From: Rhodocyclales bacterium
Lineage (GTDB): Bacteria > Pseudomonadota > Gammaproteobacteria > Burkholderiales > Rhodocyclaceae
DNA: 64,000 nucleotides
Reading direction: 5' to 3'
NCBI GenBank assembly: GCA_028292505.1
Contig: JAQGMF010000009.1
Span: 1 to 64,000 of the forward strand
The translations under genes were made by a program, and so were the position numbers. A model generated the notes under the pieces. It was not told the DNA's origin. It worked only from the letters and a program-made list of their open reading frames with translations, and searched no databases. Positions 36,378-45,212 of this stretch are shown one piece after another; positions within the stretch are counted from its first letter, which is position 1, and the number at the start of each line of letters is the position of its first letter.

Positions 36378-36749
36378 CTACTCCGCGTCGAGATCGACGT
36401 AAGCCTCGACCACAAATCGCGGCGTGCACACGGCGAGAAACACGAGGTCCGCTTCGCCACTATTGCGAATACGCTGACGCGTACCGGCAGGTATGACGAC
36501 GACATCTCCCGTCGTCACCGCCATCGGCGGCAAGGCACCGATCTCCGCCTCGCCCTCTCCTTGCAGGATCACGTAGCGCTCGACAATGCCGGTCAGACGA
36601 TGCCAGCGCGTTGTTACGCCGGGCAATACGCGGGCGCGTGCAATCGACGCGTCGGCGTCATCCGGCGAGTTCGACCACTCGCTGATGTAGCAGCCCTCCG
36701 CGAAAAAATATTCTTGGGCGCTGGCATTGCGCAGAATGCGCGCTTTCAC
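36378..36749 (-). CDS. Small cupin-domain protein
   Basis: 123 residues from GTG 36749; this start overlaps the TGA of the upstream methyltransferase (GTGA), a classic coupling junction. A longer ORF from 36818 would overlap 73 nt. One cupin beta-barrel: RWHRLTGIVERYVILQGEGEAE (cupin motif 1, with an HxxxxxERYxxxxG layout) and VVIPAGTRQRIRNSG (motif 2 region). The ligand is unknown; such proteins often bind a metal. Confidence 0.85.
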   Translation of the reverse strand: MKARILRNASAQEYFFAEGCYISEWSNSPDDADASIARARVLPGVTTRWHRLTGIVERYVILQGEGEAEIGALPPMAVTTGDVVVIPAGTRQRIRNSGEADLVFLAVCTPRFVVEAYVDLDAE

Positions 36750-37525
36750 GCCGCCAGCCGCCCGACACGCATCGACAGTGGCCAGCGAAGCTGGCGGTGT
36801 CGGTAGGCTTCGCCCCACACGTGCACCAGACGCTCCGCCAACAGCAACACCGGGTCGCGTCCATGGCGCTGGCGATATACCTCGCAGGCCGTCCAGCTGC
36901 GCAGATAGCCCAGCAATTGCGGCAGGCTCCAGCTGATTTCCAGCTTGAACACCGGCGCCGTCATTTCCTGGAACGGAAATAGCAACTGCGCGTAACCGTT
37001 CTCGACATGGCGACGCTGCTGCGGCCAGTACGGGCCGACGATCTGCGTGCGAAATTCGTCGAGCAGCGCCGATATCTCATCGTCATCACAGCCGACAGCA
37101 CCATAACTCCATGCCGCCAGCACACCGCGCGGCACCAGCACACGTTTCACTTCGGCATAGAAAGGGACTAGGTCGAACCAGTGCAAAGCCTGCGCCACCG
37201 TCACCAGATCCACTGTCGCGCTGGCAATGCCGCTCTGGTGTGCGGGCGTGACGACATAGCGCACATTGCGGCTGGATGGCGCCAATGCAATCTGCGCGGC
37301 GCTCAGGTCGGTGCCGATCACCGACACGAAACGCTCGCTCAGGCCTTGCGTGGCGCGACCGCTGCCACAACCGCAATCCCATGCGCGCTGACGCCGCGGC
37401 GCGACGCCTGCCAGGTAATCCAGCAGGTCTTCCGGATAGTAGGGACGAAACTGCGCGTGGCCCTCGGCGACCTGTGAAAACAGCCGCGATGCCGTTGTGT
37501 TTATGTCATCCGATTCATCAACCAT
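36746..37525 (-). CDS. SAM-dependent methyltransferase (class I)
   Basis: 259 residues from ATG 37525. N-terminal ASRLFSQVAEGHAQFRPYYP and SAM site AWDCGCGSGRATQGL, then VIGTDLSAAQIALA and TVAQALHWFDL, matching the UbiE/TAM-type family seen in small-molecule methyltransferases. It ends at the cupin start (GTGA overlap). Substrate is unknown. Confidence 0.85.
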   Translation of the reverse strand: MVDESDDINTTASRLFSQVAEGHAQFRPYYPEDLLDYLAGVAPRRQRAWDCGCGSGRATQGLSERFVSVIGTDLSAAQIALAPSSRNVRYVVTPAHQSGIASATVDLVTVAQALHWFDLVPFYAEVKRVLVPRGVLAAWSYGAVGCDDDEISALLDEFRTQIVGPYWPQQRRHVENGYAQLLFPFQEMTAPVFKLEISWSLPQLLGYLRSWTACEVYRQRHGRDPVLLLAERLVHVWGEAYRHRQLRWPLSMRVGRLAA

Positions 37526-37696
37526 TTCGCCTGAACCTCCGGGCACGCCCTTGTGCCGCGCATGCCGATCTCATGACCGCACTCCAAGATAGAAGCCGTC
37601 ATGCAGAATGGCATTGTGTAGTCCCTGCACGATGTGTCGATTGTCACGCAACGCGTCCGACACCCAAAATAAACGAGAAAATATCGATGGCACAGT

Positions 37697-37839
37697 AGGG
37701 TGCCTCGAAAAACCTCTAGTTCTAAGCAAGACAAGGCGCGAAAGAAAAATTGCGACGTCGCATATGTTTGATATGTCAGGCGTAATTTTTCTTGAGCAAC
37801 GCAGTATTGCGACGAAATCGAGGTTTTTCGAGGTGCCCT
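37697..37839. repeat. Palindromic repeat element of about 143 bp
   Basis: Outer arms AGGGTGCCTCGAAAAACCTC (37697-37716) and its near-perfect inverse at 37820-37839, with inner inverted segments around AGAAAAATTGCG and TTTTTCTT. It fills much of the 404 nt gap between the divergent methyltransferase and sigma-factor genes. It looks like a dispersed MITE-like element. Apart from it I see no gene in 37526-37929. Confidence 0.75.
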
Positions 37840-37929
37840 GTAAGTTTTTGCCGAAACACCCGGTCCCTAGCGATAGGGACATAGGAAATCGACTGCCATA
37901 CTCACACTGCGACCGCCATACTCAGACCG

Positions 37930-38460
37930 ATGTTGATACCGATGTTGACAGGATTGCGCCAGAAGCATTTCGACCAGGTGGTTCGCGCTTACAGCCCGGA
38001 GCTGTTCCGCTTCGCGTACTGGATGTGCCGCGACCGCTTCGTCGCCGAAGACCTGGTGCAGGAAGCGCTGTCGCGTGCCTGGATCAATTGGGACAAACTG
38101 CGCGACCCATCGAATCCCAAGCCCTGGCTCATGACCATCCTGCGCAACGAGCACGCGCGGCTCTATGAGCGCAAACAATTCGATTATGTGGACGATGCGC
38201 CGGAAGACCTCGACATCGCTGCCGATCACGATGCCATCGAACTCCACGACCTTGAGAACCTTATTGCCAGCCTGCCGCTATCCTTGCGCGAGCCCTTCCT
38301 GCTGCAGACCCTGGGCGGCTTTTCCTGCAGCGAAATTGCCGAACAACTTGAAACCACCGAGGGCGCCATCATGGTCCGACTGACGCGCGCCCGCCAGACT
38401 TTACGCAGCACGCTGGAAGGCACTGCAAACGCCGCCAACCGGTCGAGGAAGTCATCATGA
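37930..38460 (+). CDS. ECF-type sigma-70 family factor
   Basis: 176 residues (ATG 37930, or 37942). Region 2 reads YSPELFRFAYWMCRDRFVAEDLVQEALSRAW with the typical AEDLVQE. Region 4 reads LPLSLREPFLLQTLGGFSCSEIAEQL, then TTEGAIMVRLTRARQTLR. It directs RNA polymerase to a small regulon. Its stop overlaps the start of the anti-sigma gene (ATGA), so the pair is translationally coupled. Confidence 0.92.
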   Translation: MLIPMLTGLRQKHFDQVVRAYSPELFRFAYWMCRDRFVAEDLVQEALSRAWINWDKLRDPSNPKPWLMTILRNEHARLYERKQFDYVDDAPEDLDIAADHDAIELHDLENLIASLPLSLREPFLLQTLGGFSCSEIAEQLETTEGAIMVRLTRARQTLRSTLEGTANAANRSRKSS

Positions 38461-39200
38461 CCCGACAAGCACTGCAGGATACCGAAACCGCCGACGCTTA
38501 CCTCTGCCTCGATTTCCGTCGCGAAAAACTGGCCGATCCCAAACGTATTTCCAGCCACGCGCAGGAACATCTCGCCGACTGCGCGCTGTGCCAGGCCTTC
38601 GCGCGGCGTATCGACAAGATGGAAGCGGCCGTTGCCGAGACGCTTTCGGTGCCGCTGCCCGAAGGTCTCAACGAGCGCATCCTGCTGCGCGTCCATAAGA
38701 AACAGAAGACCGCATGGCGCACCTATGCGCTCGCAGCGACGCTGCTACTGACCGTCGCAATTAGCCTGCACATTGGTAGCGAAACAGGCAATGCCAGCAG
38801 CGCGCAACTCGCACTCGCCGCCGCTGCACATGCACGCGATGAAGTCGCTGAAATACGCACGCACCATTCCGTCGACGCCAGCCAGTTCGGCCTCATCCTG
38901 TCGAATTTCGGCGGCGCCATGCAGCAACCGCTCGGGCAAGTGCGCTACATCCACTTCTGCCCCATCGAAGGCTTCGGCATGGGCTGGCACATCTCCTACG
39001 ACACCCCGCAGGGTAAGGTCACCCTGCTGTTGATCCCCGGTCAGCACAGTGGCCCCGACAAGCAAACCGTCCAGGTCGAGGGCATGCAGATACGCGTGCA
39101 GCGCGCCGGCCAAGGCTACTACGCGCTCATCACCGACAATATGCCGGGACTCGAAGCGGCGGACCACGATTTGCAAACCAAGGTTCTTTGGCGGGGCTGA
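38457..39200 (+). CDS. Zinc-binding membrane anti-sigma factor (DUF3379-like)
   Basis: 247 residues. The cytoplasmic N-terminus has the ZAS zinc motif, HLADCALC (HxxxCxxC), preceded by SHAQE. A single membrane segment, TYALAATLLLTVAISLHIG, lies at about residues 85-105. The periplasmic part is about 140 residues and contains FCPIEGFGMGWHISYDTPQGKV. This layout matches anti-sigma factors with a periplasmic sensor; the sensed signal is unknown. It overlaps the sigma gene by 4 nt. Confidence 0.85.
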   Translation: MTRQALQDTETADAYLCLDFRREKLADPKRISSHAQEHLADCALCQAFARRIDKMEAAVAETLSVPLPEGLNERILLRVHKKQKTAWRTYALAATLLLTVAISLHIGSETGNASSAQLALAAAAHARDEVAEIRTHHSVDASQFGLILSNFGGAMQQPLGQVRYIHFCPIEGFGMGWHISYDTPQGKVTLLLIPGQHSGPDKQTVQVEGMQIRVQRAGQGYYALITDNMPGLEAADHDLQTKVLWRG

Positions 39201-39329
39201 CGTTGAGGCTGACGTTGAGGCTGACCTTGATCTGACACGGGCCAAGCTTTGCTGACTCGGCCGTTGGGTGCTCAGGCAGGCTAAAATGCTGTTTGGCCGC
39301 TTCTGGCCAAGCACATCAGGAACCGGCAC

Positions 39330-41105
39330 GTGACCGAAGCCAAAGACAAGCCCGTAGCAAGCACCAACTTCCTCAGGAACATCATCGAGGCCGACCTCGC
39401 GGCCGACAAATTTGCCGGCCGCTGCTGGGGCGGCCAGCCAGGCGATGCGGCCTCGCACGCAACGGGCAATATCGACCCGGCGAAGATCCGCACGCGCTTC
39501 CCTCCCGAGCCGAACGGCTATCTGCACATCGGTCATGCCAAAAGCATATGTCTGAATTTCGGCCTGGCGCGCGACTACAACGGCGCCTGCCATATGCGCT
39601 TCGACGACACCAACCCCGAGAAGGAAGAACAGGAGTATGTCGATGCCATCCTCGACACCGTGCACTGGCTCGGCTTCGATTGGCGTACCAACGATGAGGA
39701 ATACCTGTTCCACGCCAGCGACTACTTCGACTTCATGTATCGCGCGGCCGAATACCTCATCACCTCGGGCAACGCCTACGTCGACCAACAAACAGCCGAA
39801 GAAATGCGCCTCAACCGCGGCTCACTCACCGAAGGCGGCAAGCCTTCGCCGTGGCGCGAGCGCAGCGTCGACGAGAACCTCGCCTTATTCCGCGAAATGC
39901 GCGACGGCAAGCACGCCGACGGCAGCATGATCCTGCGCGCCAAGATCGACATGGCCTCGCCCAACATCAACCTGCGCGACCCGGCCATCTATCGCATCAA
40001 GCACGCCGAGCATCATCGCAGCGGCAACAAGTGGTGCATCTACCCGATGTACACCTACGCCCATCCCATCGAAGACGCGCTCGAACGTATCACCCATTCC
40101 ATCTGCACCCTGGAATTCGAGGATCAACGTCCCTTCTATGACTGGCTCCTGACGCACCTCGCCGCAGGCGGCCTGCTCGCCGCACCGTTGCCGCACCAAT
40201 ACGAATTCGCGCGCCTCAACCTCACCTATGTCATCACCAGCAAGCGCAAGCTCAAGCAACTCGTCGAAGAGAGCCATGTCGACGGCTGGGATGACCCGCG
40301 CATGCCCACCCTGGTCGGCCTGCGCCGGCGCGGCTTCACACCCGAAGCCCTGCGCCTGTTCTGCGAGCGCACCGGCGCCAGCAAACATGACAGCTGGATA
40401 GACTACAGCACGCTCGAAGGCGCGCTACGCGAAGACCTCGACGAAAAAGCGCCACGCGTCATGGCCGTACTCGACCCCCTCAAACTCAAGCTCACTAATT
40501 GGGACCACTGCTTCACCAGCCGCACCGAGCCTTGCCATGCGCCGGTTCATCCGCATCACCCCGAAATGGGGCAACGCCGCTTCGACCTCACGCCCGAGCT
40601 ATGGATCGAGCGCGAAGACTTCCTCGAAGAACCGACCAAGGGCTACCACCGTCTCTATCCGGGCAATATGACGCGCCTCAAATATGGCTGTGTCATCCAA
40701 TGCATCGGCTGCGAAAAAGATGCCGATGGCAATATCACCGCCGTGCTCGCCGAAGTAGTGCCCAACACCAAGAGCGGCACCCCTGGCGCGGACAGCGTCA
40801 AAGTCAAAGGCGTCATCACCTGGGTATGCTCCCGCGAAGCGCTCAAGGCCGAAGTGCGCCTCTACGATCGCCTGTTCACCGAAGCGCATCCCGACGCCGG
40901 GGCGCGCGATTTTCTCGAATCCCTCAACCCGCATTCCAAACGCGTCGTCACCGCCTACCTCGAACCGAGCATCGTGTCGGCCCACGCCGGCGACAGCTAT
41001 CAGTTCGAACGTCACGGCTACTTCGTCGCCGATCGCAAGGACCACACACAACAGAACTTCGTCTTCAACCGCACGACAACGCTGCGGGACACCTGGAGCA
41101 AGTAA
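39330..41105 (+). CDS. glnS: Glutaminyl-tRNA synthetase
   Basis: 591 residues from GTG 39330. Class I motif HIGH is in PPEPNGYLHIGHAKSICL; the KMSKS-like site is in VITSKRKLKQLVEE. Further GlnRS hallmarks are MRFDDTNPEKEEQEYVDAI and the C-terminal anticodon-binding barrels with QFERHGYFVADRKDH. It is longer than E. coli GlnS (554) because of an N-terminal extension and short insertions such as the acidic EVVPNTKSGTPGADSVKVKG loop. Confidence 0.96.
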   Translation: MTEAKDKPVASTNFLRNIIEADLAADKFAGRCWGGQPGDAASHATGNIDPAKIRTRFPPEPNGYLHIGHAKSICLNFGLARDYNGACHMRFDDTNPEKEEQEYVDAILDTVHWLGFDWRTNDEEYLFHASDYFDFMYRAAEYLITSGNAYVDQQTAEEMRLNRGSLTEGGKPSPWRERSVDENLALFREMRDGKHADGSMILRAKIDMASPNINLRDPAIYRIKHAEHHRSGNKWCIYPMYTYAHPIEDALERITHSICTLEFEDQRPFYDWLLTHLAAGGLLAAPLPHQYEFARLNLTYVITSKRKLKQLVEESHVDGWDDPRMPTLVGLRRRGFTPEALRLFCERTGASKHDSWIDYSTLEGALREDLDEKAPRVMAVLDPLKLKLTNWDHCFTSRTEPCHAPVHPHHPEMGQRRFDLTPELWIEREDFLEEPTKGYHRLYPGNMTRLKYGCVIQCIGCEKDADGNITAVLAEVVPNTKSGTPGADSVKVKGVITWVCSREALKAEVRLYDRLFTEAHPDAGARDFLESLNPHSKRVVTAYLEPSIVSAHAGDSYQFERHGYFVADRKDHTQQNFVFNRTTTLRDTWSK

Positions 41106-41160
41106 TCACGGGCGAAGCAACCACCGTCCCGACGGCGGACCAACAACACAGGAGACAGGC

Positions 41161-41529
41161 ATGAGAACCGGGTTTGCAAACGTCATACTCCTCGGCTCGC
41201 TCCTGTTTTTCTGCGGCTGCGCCAGCCATCCGCATCCTGGTGTCGGCACGAGCAACGCAGGCAGCGCGACAACGAACGTTCCGGAAGGCAGCCACCTCTT
41301 CCAGTGCCACCCCGCCTCACCCGGCCCTTGCGCCTATGTCGTCTTCAACGAGAGCGGCAGCGTGCGTGAAACCTTCATCCTCGCGCCCGGCAAATCGCGC
41401 GTCGTCGCCGACATCCATCCGCGCACAACCTTTTGCCTGACCGTGGAAAAACTGGACCCCACGAAATGCCAACGTCTTGGCCTGGATGGCAAGCCCCTGC
41501 AAAGACAAACAGGCGCTGCCAATTATTGA
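41161..41529 (+). CDS. Small lipoprotein of unknown function
   Basis: 122 residues. The signal sequence MRTGFANVILLGSLLFFCGC holds a lipobox-like end, so the mature protein would start at a Cys near position 20. The rest is mostly beta, with CHPASPGPCAYVVFNESGSV and TFCLTVEKLDPTKCQRL, giving four further Cys. It follows glnS by 55 nt in the same direction. No known family recognised. Confidence 0.75.
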   Translation: MRTGFANVILLGSLLFFCGCASHPHPGVGTSNAGSATTNVPEGSHLFQCHPASPGPCAYVVFNESGSVRETFILAPGKSRVVADIHPRTTFCLTVEKLDPTKCQRLGLDGKPLQRQTGAANY

Positions 41530-41666
41530 TCAAGCACCAAGCATCTCCCGCTTCGACAAAAACGTAGGGTGCAGTGAGCAAAGCGAACTGCACCACATGC
41601 CTCGTTCATACCGAATTCATGAATACTCTAATGTGGCGCTTTGCAAATCACGGAAGCCCCACATAC

Positions 41667-41737
41667 CGTCATCCCGGCGAAAGCCGGGATCCAGACCCGG
41701 AGGCACGTACTGGATTCCCGCCTTCGCGGGAATGACG
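41667..41737. repeat. Palindromic repeat with CGTCATYCCSGC-type ends
   Basis: A small palindrome CGTCATCCCGGCGAAAGCCG (41667 on) is followed by an inverted partner ending GCGGGAATGACG (41726-41737). It is the same family as the elements at 25871 and 31835. It lies in the 246 nt gap between the lipoprotein gene and intI, near another common fragment (GTAGGGTGC about 41567). Confidence 0.8.
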
Positions 41738-41775
41738 ATGTAATCACGTGGTCTCGAAATTTCGCAAGCACGCCA

Positions 41776-42768
41776 CTAGATACGATCCAACGGCGAAATC
41801 ACCCCAAGCCCGCCTCGATTGAGTACATGCGTATAAATCATCGTTGTGCTCACATCCTTGTGGCCCAGTAACTCCTGCACCGTACGGATATCCTGCCCAG
41901 CCTCCAACAAATGCGTCGCAAACGAATGGCGTAGCGTATGCGGCGACACCGGCTTCACGATCTTCGCCCGCGCTGCCGCATCCTTCACTGCACGTTGCAC
42001 CCGCTTCTCATCCACGTGATGACGCCGCACCGCACCCGAGCGCGGATCGCGCAAATAATTCGCTGAAGCAAACACATACTGCCACCCAAAAAACCTGTCT
42101 GCATTCGGGTACTTCACCGCCAAAGCATGCGGCAAATACACCGACGCCTTCCCGTCCAGCAAGTCCGCATCGTGCTGCAATTTTCTTGCCGTAATATGCG
42201 CACGCAATATCGCCATCAAACTATGCGGCAACATTGTTACCCTATCCTTGTTGCCCTTGCCCTCGCGCACCAGCAACTCGCGCCGACCAAAATCAACATC
42301 CTTCACCCTCAAGCGCAAGCACTCCAGCAGGCGCATGCCAGTGCCATACAGTAGATTCACGATCAGATTCATCTGTGCATCCGCGTCCAACTCCGCCAAT
42401 AGACGCCGCGTCTCCTCCTGCGTCAGCACCGTCGGCAAACGCGCCGGTCGCTTGGCCCGCACCACCTCATCGAGCCACGGCAAAGCCTGCGCCAAAACCT
42501 CCTGGTACAGAAACAAAATCGCCGACAAAGCCTGCCCCTGCGTCGCCGCCGCCACGTTCCGCTCCACTGCTAGATGCGTGAGGAATGCTTCGATTTCGTC
42601 CTTGCCCATCCCGGCTGGATGCCGCTTGTCATGAAAGATGATGTACCGACGCACCCATCCCAGATACGCCTCTTCGGTTCGCAAGCTGTAATGTTTGAGC
42701 CGGATACGCTCACGCATCTGCACAAGCAAACGGGGCGCCCCTGAAGAGTGAATTGTCTCTTGACTCAT
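41776..42768 (-). CDS. intI: Integron integrase IntI
   Basis: 330 residues from ATG 42768 ([10 protein letters not shown]). ATG 42786 is also in frame but would overlap the predicted transcript start. Tyrosine recombinase residues: Arg146 (GTGMRLLE), His277 and Arg280 (SPHTLRHSF), His303 (LGHKDVSTT), nucleophile Tyr312 (MIYTH). The segment [20 protein letters not shown] at about residues 215-234 is the extra helix unique to integron integrases, needed to bind folded single-stranded attC. The enzyme appears intact. Its promoter carries a LexA box, so SOS induction is likely. Confidence 0.96.
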   Translation of the reverse strand: MSQETIHSSGAPRLLVQMRERIRLKHYSLRTEEAYLGWVRRYIIFHDKRHPAGMGKDEIEAFLTHLAVERNVAAATQGQALSAILFLYQEVLAQALPWLDEVVRAKRPARLPTVLTQEETRRLLAELDADAQMNLIVNLLYGTGMRLLECLRLRVKDVDFGRRELLVREGKGNKDRVTMLPHSLMAILRAHITARKLQHDADLLDGKASVYLPHALAVKYPNADRFFGWQYVFASANYLRDPRSGAVRRHHVDEKRVQRAVKDAAARAKIVKPVSPHTLRHSFATHLLEAGQDIRTVQELLGHKDVSTTMIYTHVLNRGGLGVISPLDRI

Positions 42769-42778
42769 TTCATCATTA

Positions 42779-42821
42779 CTGTTCATATATACAGTATATG
42801 AAGAAAGCGTATTCACGACAA
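42779..42821 (-). promoter_or_regulatory. intI promoter with LexA (SOS) box
   Basis: On the minus strand -35 TTGTCG (42816-42821), 17 nt, -10 TATACT (42793-42798). A sequence CTGTTCATATATACAG at 42779-42794 fits the LexA consensus CTGT-N8-ACAG and overlaps the -10 and the start of transcription. SOS control of integrases is established for other integrons; here it is inferred from the box. Confidence 0.85.
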
Positions 42822-42829
42822 GGCAGAAA

Positions 42830-43216
42830 ATGACTGCAAACCAAAATTCAACCAGCTCTTTGCTGTTCACGAATTCCAGAATCGTCAAGAAACTGCTTCC
42901 GGGACAATCCGGCACCAAGCGTCTGCTCGAAAGATTTGGCAAACAACTGCTCTGCGTGCGCTACCGCCTCAGTGCCAATGGACGCAAGCGACTCACGACA
43001 GTCGAGATCGTCGTGAGCGAGCGGGACGTGAAACTTCAGTCCAAACGAGGCACCGACATCCTGGTTGCCGTGCGCATACCGCGAAAGAACCTCGGCCTGA
43101 GCCGGGCGGTCTGGGAACAAGGCGGGGTATGGGATCCAGTGGAAAAAGTTTGGTGGGTTCATACGTCAGTCACCAACGCACTTGGCATTACTAACCGAAT
43201 CGTTCAAGATGCCTAG
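42830..43216 (+). CDS. Hypothetical protein encoded between intI and the array
   Basis: 128 residues, divergent from intI and starting 44 nt from the intI box. The middle reads [20 protein letters not shown] and [14 protein letters not shown], the end [20 protein letters not shown] recall similar small basic proteins next to recombinases and transposases, but I cannot name a family. Basic, soluble, no signal peptide. It may be a fixed part of this integron platform or the first cassette; see the candidate att site after it. Confidence 0.7.
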   Translation: MTANQNSTSSLLFTNSRIVKKLLPGQSGTKRLLERFGKQLLCVRYRLSANGRKRLTTVEIVVSERDVKLQSKRGTDILVAVRIPRKNLGLSRAVWEQGGVWDPVEKVWWVHTSVTNALGITNRIVQDA

Positions 43217-43308
43217 AATCAGACATCCAGATGTGGATACATATGCCTACATGTGGAAGTAAACTTCCACATATCGACATCTTGAATGTCGTCTACCTAA
43301 CGTTAGGG
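43189..43308. repeat. Candidate attI (or divergent first attC)
   Basis: GTTAGGG at 43302-43308 is the crossover core before the first clear cassette. To its left lies an imperfect palindrome (GACATCCAGATGTGGATA against TATCGACATC...GTC, with inner TGTGGAAG/CTTCCACA), and CTAAC at 43191. Sequence differs from all other attC. It could be attI, or the attC of a cassette holding the 42830 ORF. Confidence 0.5.
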
Positions 43309-43685
43309 GCTATATATGCCAACCACATACACGTTTCGTGAGCATTTTTCGTTTCGTTGTTTTGGCTCGCCACGTTGCATCGGCAGCCACGCTTAAGTTT
43401 CAGGTTCGTGCCAGTTCGGAAATACATGCAGCTTGGCAAAAGCACGAACGGCAAAAAGGCAAAAAGCACAACGTGTCAGGGCTCAAGGTGATGCCTCGCA
43501 CGCAAGAAGAAAAAGCAATCCTTGCCACAGCAGACATGTGGCATGATTTCAAAAGCATCAAGAGAGTGTCTGGCCCAAAAGCAATACCGCTATGGTTCGT
43601 CAGGCAGGTGCTTTACGGCATCAACAGCGCGAGGTTACATGCTTCAATATCTCAACAGCTTTCGTTGTGCCCGTTCCTCCGCCGC
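43302..43685 (+). other. Cassette 1: copy 1 of a repeated cassette family, doubtful ORF
   Basis: Contains an ORF at 43338-43691 (117 aa, GTG start, TAA inside the attC). Its first 25 codons (RFVVLARHVASAATLKF) and the cassette's last 60 nt (GCTTTCGTTGTG and flanks) closely match the cassettes at 43777 and 45682, but the reading frames differ and the middle diverges. The conserved nucleotide blocks without a conserved protein suggest a non-coding or decayed cassette. No ribosome-binding site seen. Confidence 0.6.
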
Positions 43686-43778
43686 CCCTAACCCTACAGT
43701 CGAGGGGATCGCCACAAGCTGCGCTTGTGGTTCCCTTCGCGCTACGCGCTCCGGCGTCCCCTCACTTCCACGTTAGGG
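43686..43778 (+). repeat. attC1
   Basis: CCCTAAC to GTTAGGG, 93 nt, main subfamily. Central stem CCACAAGC-TGC-GCTTGTGG. Confidence 0.9.
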
Positions 43779-44154
43779 GCCAATATGTCTGACGCATTAA
43801 CGTTTCGCGAGTGGTGTGCGTTCCGTTGTTTGGGTTCGCCACATTGCGTCGGCAGCCACGCTTAATGTTTCAGGTTCGTTCCAGCGTGAAAGGCCGTGCG
43901 GCTTCGCGAACGAGCAAGGCAAAAAATCAAAGCGTGGTGTGTGCTGGTTTGAGGTGTGGGCGTGTGCCAAAATGACAAGGCAGTTTGGTTGCCACATCGA
44001 AGGTGCGGCATAGTTTGAAAAAGGCACAGTGAGGTGCCTGCCCGGAGAGGCAATGCCGGTGCGGTTCTTCAAGCAAGTGTTTTATGGCATTAACAGCGCG
44101 GGGTTACATGCTTCAGGTTCTCATCAGCTTTCGTTGTGCTCGTTCCTCCGCCGC
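43777..44154 (+). other. Cassette 2: copy 2 of the repeated cassette family, no clear gene
   Basis: Nucleotide-similar to cassettes 1 and 6 over both ends and the middle (GGTTCGCCACAT, GCGAACGAGCAAGGCAAAA). Short ORFs exist on both strands: 65 aa at 43816-44013 plus, and 91 aa at 43797-44072 minus. The minus ORF shares a run (SFAKPHGLSRW) with one in cassette 6, but neither has a good start context. Coding status is open. Confidence 0.55.
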
Positions 44155-44244
44155 CCCTAACATGGCGGTCGAGGTGGACGGCTGCAAGCTGCGCTTGCAG
44201 TTCCCTACGCTTCGCTCCGGCCGCCCCTCACCTCTACGTTAGCG
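44155..44244 (+). repeat. attC2
   Basis: CCCTAAC to GTTAGCG, 90 nt, second subfamily: starts CTAACATGGCGGTCGAGG; stem CTGCAAGC-TGC-GCTTGCAG. Confidence 0.9.
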
Positions 44245-44247
44245 ATT

Positions 44248-44673
44248 ATGAGATCTCAATTTTTGGCTGGCGCGGCGCTAGCGCTGATATCAAATATTTC
44301 ATTGTGTAGAGCAGCGGATTCGTTTGAAGGCTACTACGAGAGAGAGCTACTAACGGATTGTTGGCCTTCCTACGATAACTACACTCCCGAAGGCTGCAAA
44401 GTAAAAGAAGGTCTGAACATTCAAAGACGTGATAGGTCTAGCTACTACGTTTGGATGCACACTGAAGCAGACTTTGGCCACTTTTGCTCGTATCGTGGGA
44501 TTGCCCGAAAGGAAAAGGACTCTCTCTTATCTAAAGGTGAAGGCTGCAAAGTCTACATATCGGTCAAAAATGACCGTGCCCAATTTTGGGGAGAGGGGGA
44601 AAATTGCAATGTTAATCACTGTGGCGCCCGAGCAAATTTGTCGTCCAATAATCTCGTCAAAAAACCTCGCTAA
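44248..44673 (+). CDS. Cassette 3: secreted cysteine-rich protein of unknown function
   Basis: 141 residues with a signal peptide (MRSQFLAGAALALISNIS, cleavage near CRAAD). The mature part has about seven Cys (for example DCWPSY, EGCKVKEG, HFCSYRG, EGCKVY, ENCNVNHCG), suggesting a disulfide-bonded periplasmic or extracellular fold. AT-richer than core genes. It begins 4 nt after the attC end and its TAA is within the next attC, so it fills the cassette. No family recognised. Confidence 0.85.
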   Translation: MRSQFLAGAALALISNISLCRAADSFEGYYERELLTDCWPSYDNYTPEGCKVKEGLNIQRRDRSSYYVWMHTEADFGHFCSYRGIARKEKDSLLSKGEGCKVYISVKNDRAQFWGEGENCNVNHCGARANLSSNNLVKKPR

Positions 44674-44760
44674 CACTACAGTCGAGGGGATCGCCACAAG
44701 CTGCGCTTGTGGTTCCCTCCGCGCTACGCGCTCCGGCGGCCCCTCACTTCCACGTTAGCC
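44668..44760 (+). repeat. attC3
   Basis: CGCTAAC to GTTAGCC, 93 nt, main subfamily; stem CCACAAGC/GCTTGTGG. Confidence 0.9.
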
Positions 44761-45125
44761 TCTTTATCCAAAATGCATCCACGGCCCGTGCCTCTTCCTC
44801 ATAGCTCGTATGCTTCAGCGTTCAGTCCTGCAGTTCGTGGTGTGTGGCGGTTCGTGCTTGGCGAAAAGCCGGAAGCGCAAAGCAGTTCATTGCGTTTGGC
44901 GGCCGGTGCGTTTGGGCACGAGCACTTCATCCCTGTGCGTTGCCCCGCCGTTGCAAGCCACGTCAGCCGTGCGCCACGCGTGGGACGTGAGTTCGTGACA
45001 AGGCAAAAAGCGCAAGGCAGCGCTGCGCGCACAAGCCATTCGGCTTGCTTCTCTTCGGCTACGTGCTCTATGCTCTTGGCTTTCCGGGGTTTCTACTTCG
45101 TCGCTCGTAGCGCCACGCTCAAGGC
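44755..45125 (+). other. Cassette 4: no convincing gene
   Basis: The only long plus frame (from ATG 44773) runs straight on through the next attC without a stop and has low-complexity Ser/Ala/Arg composition, so it is probably not a gene. Contains CGTGCTTGGCG and CTTCTCTTCGGCT type segments of no recognised origin. Possible non-coding or regulatory cassette. Confidence 0.5.
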
Positions 45126-45212
45126 GGCTAACATGGCGGTCAAGCGGACGGCTGCAAGCTGCGCTTGCAGTTCCCTCGCTTCGCTCGGCCGCCACTTACC
45201 TCTACGTTAGAG
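45126..45212 (+). repeat. attC4
   Basis: GGCTAAC to GTTAGAG, 87 nt, second subfamily; stem CTGCAAGC/GCTTGCAG, slightly shortened distal part. Confidence 0.88.

Noticed and set aside
41667-41737. Terminal inverted repeat of a transposon carrying the integron
   Set aside because: The same palindrome family occurs at 25871 and 31835 away from the integron, and no partner at the right end matches, so it is a dispersed repeat.
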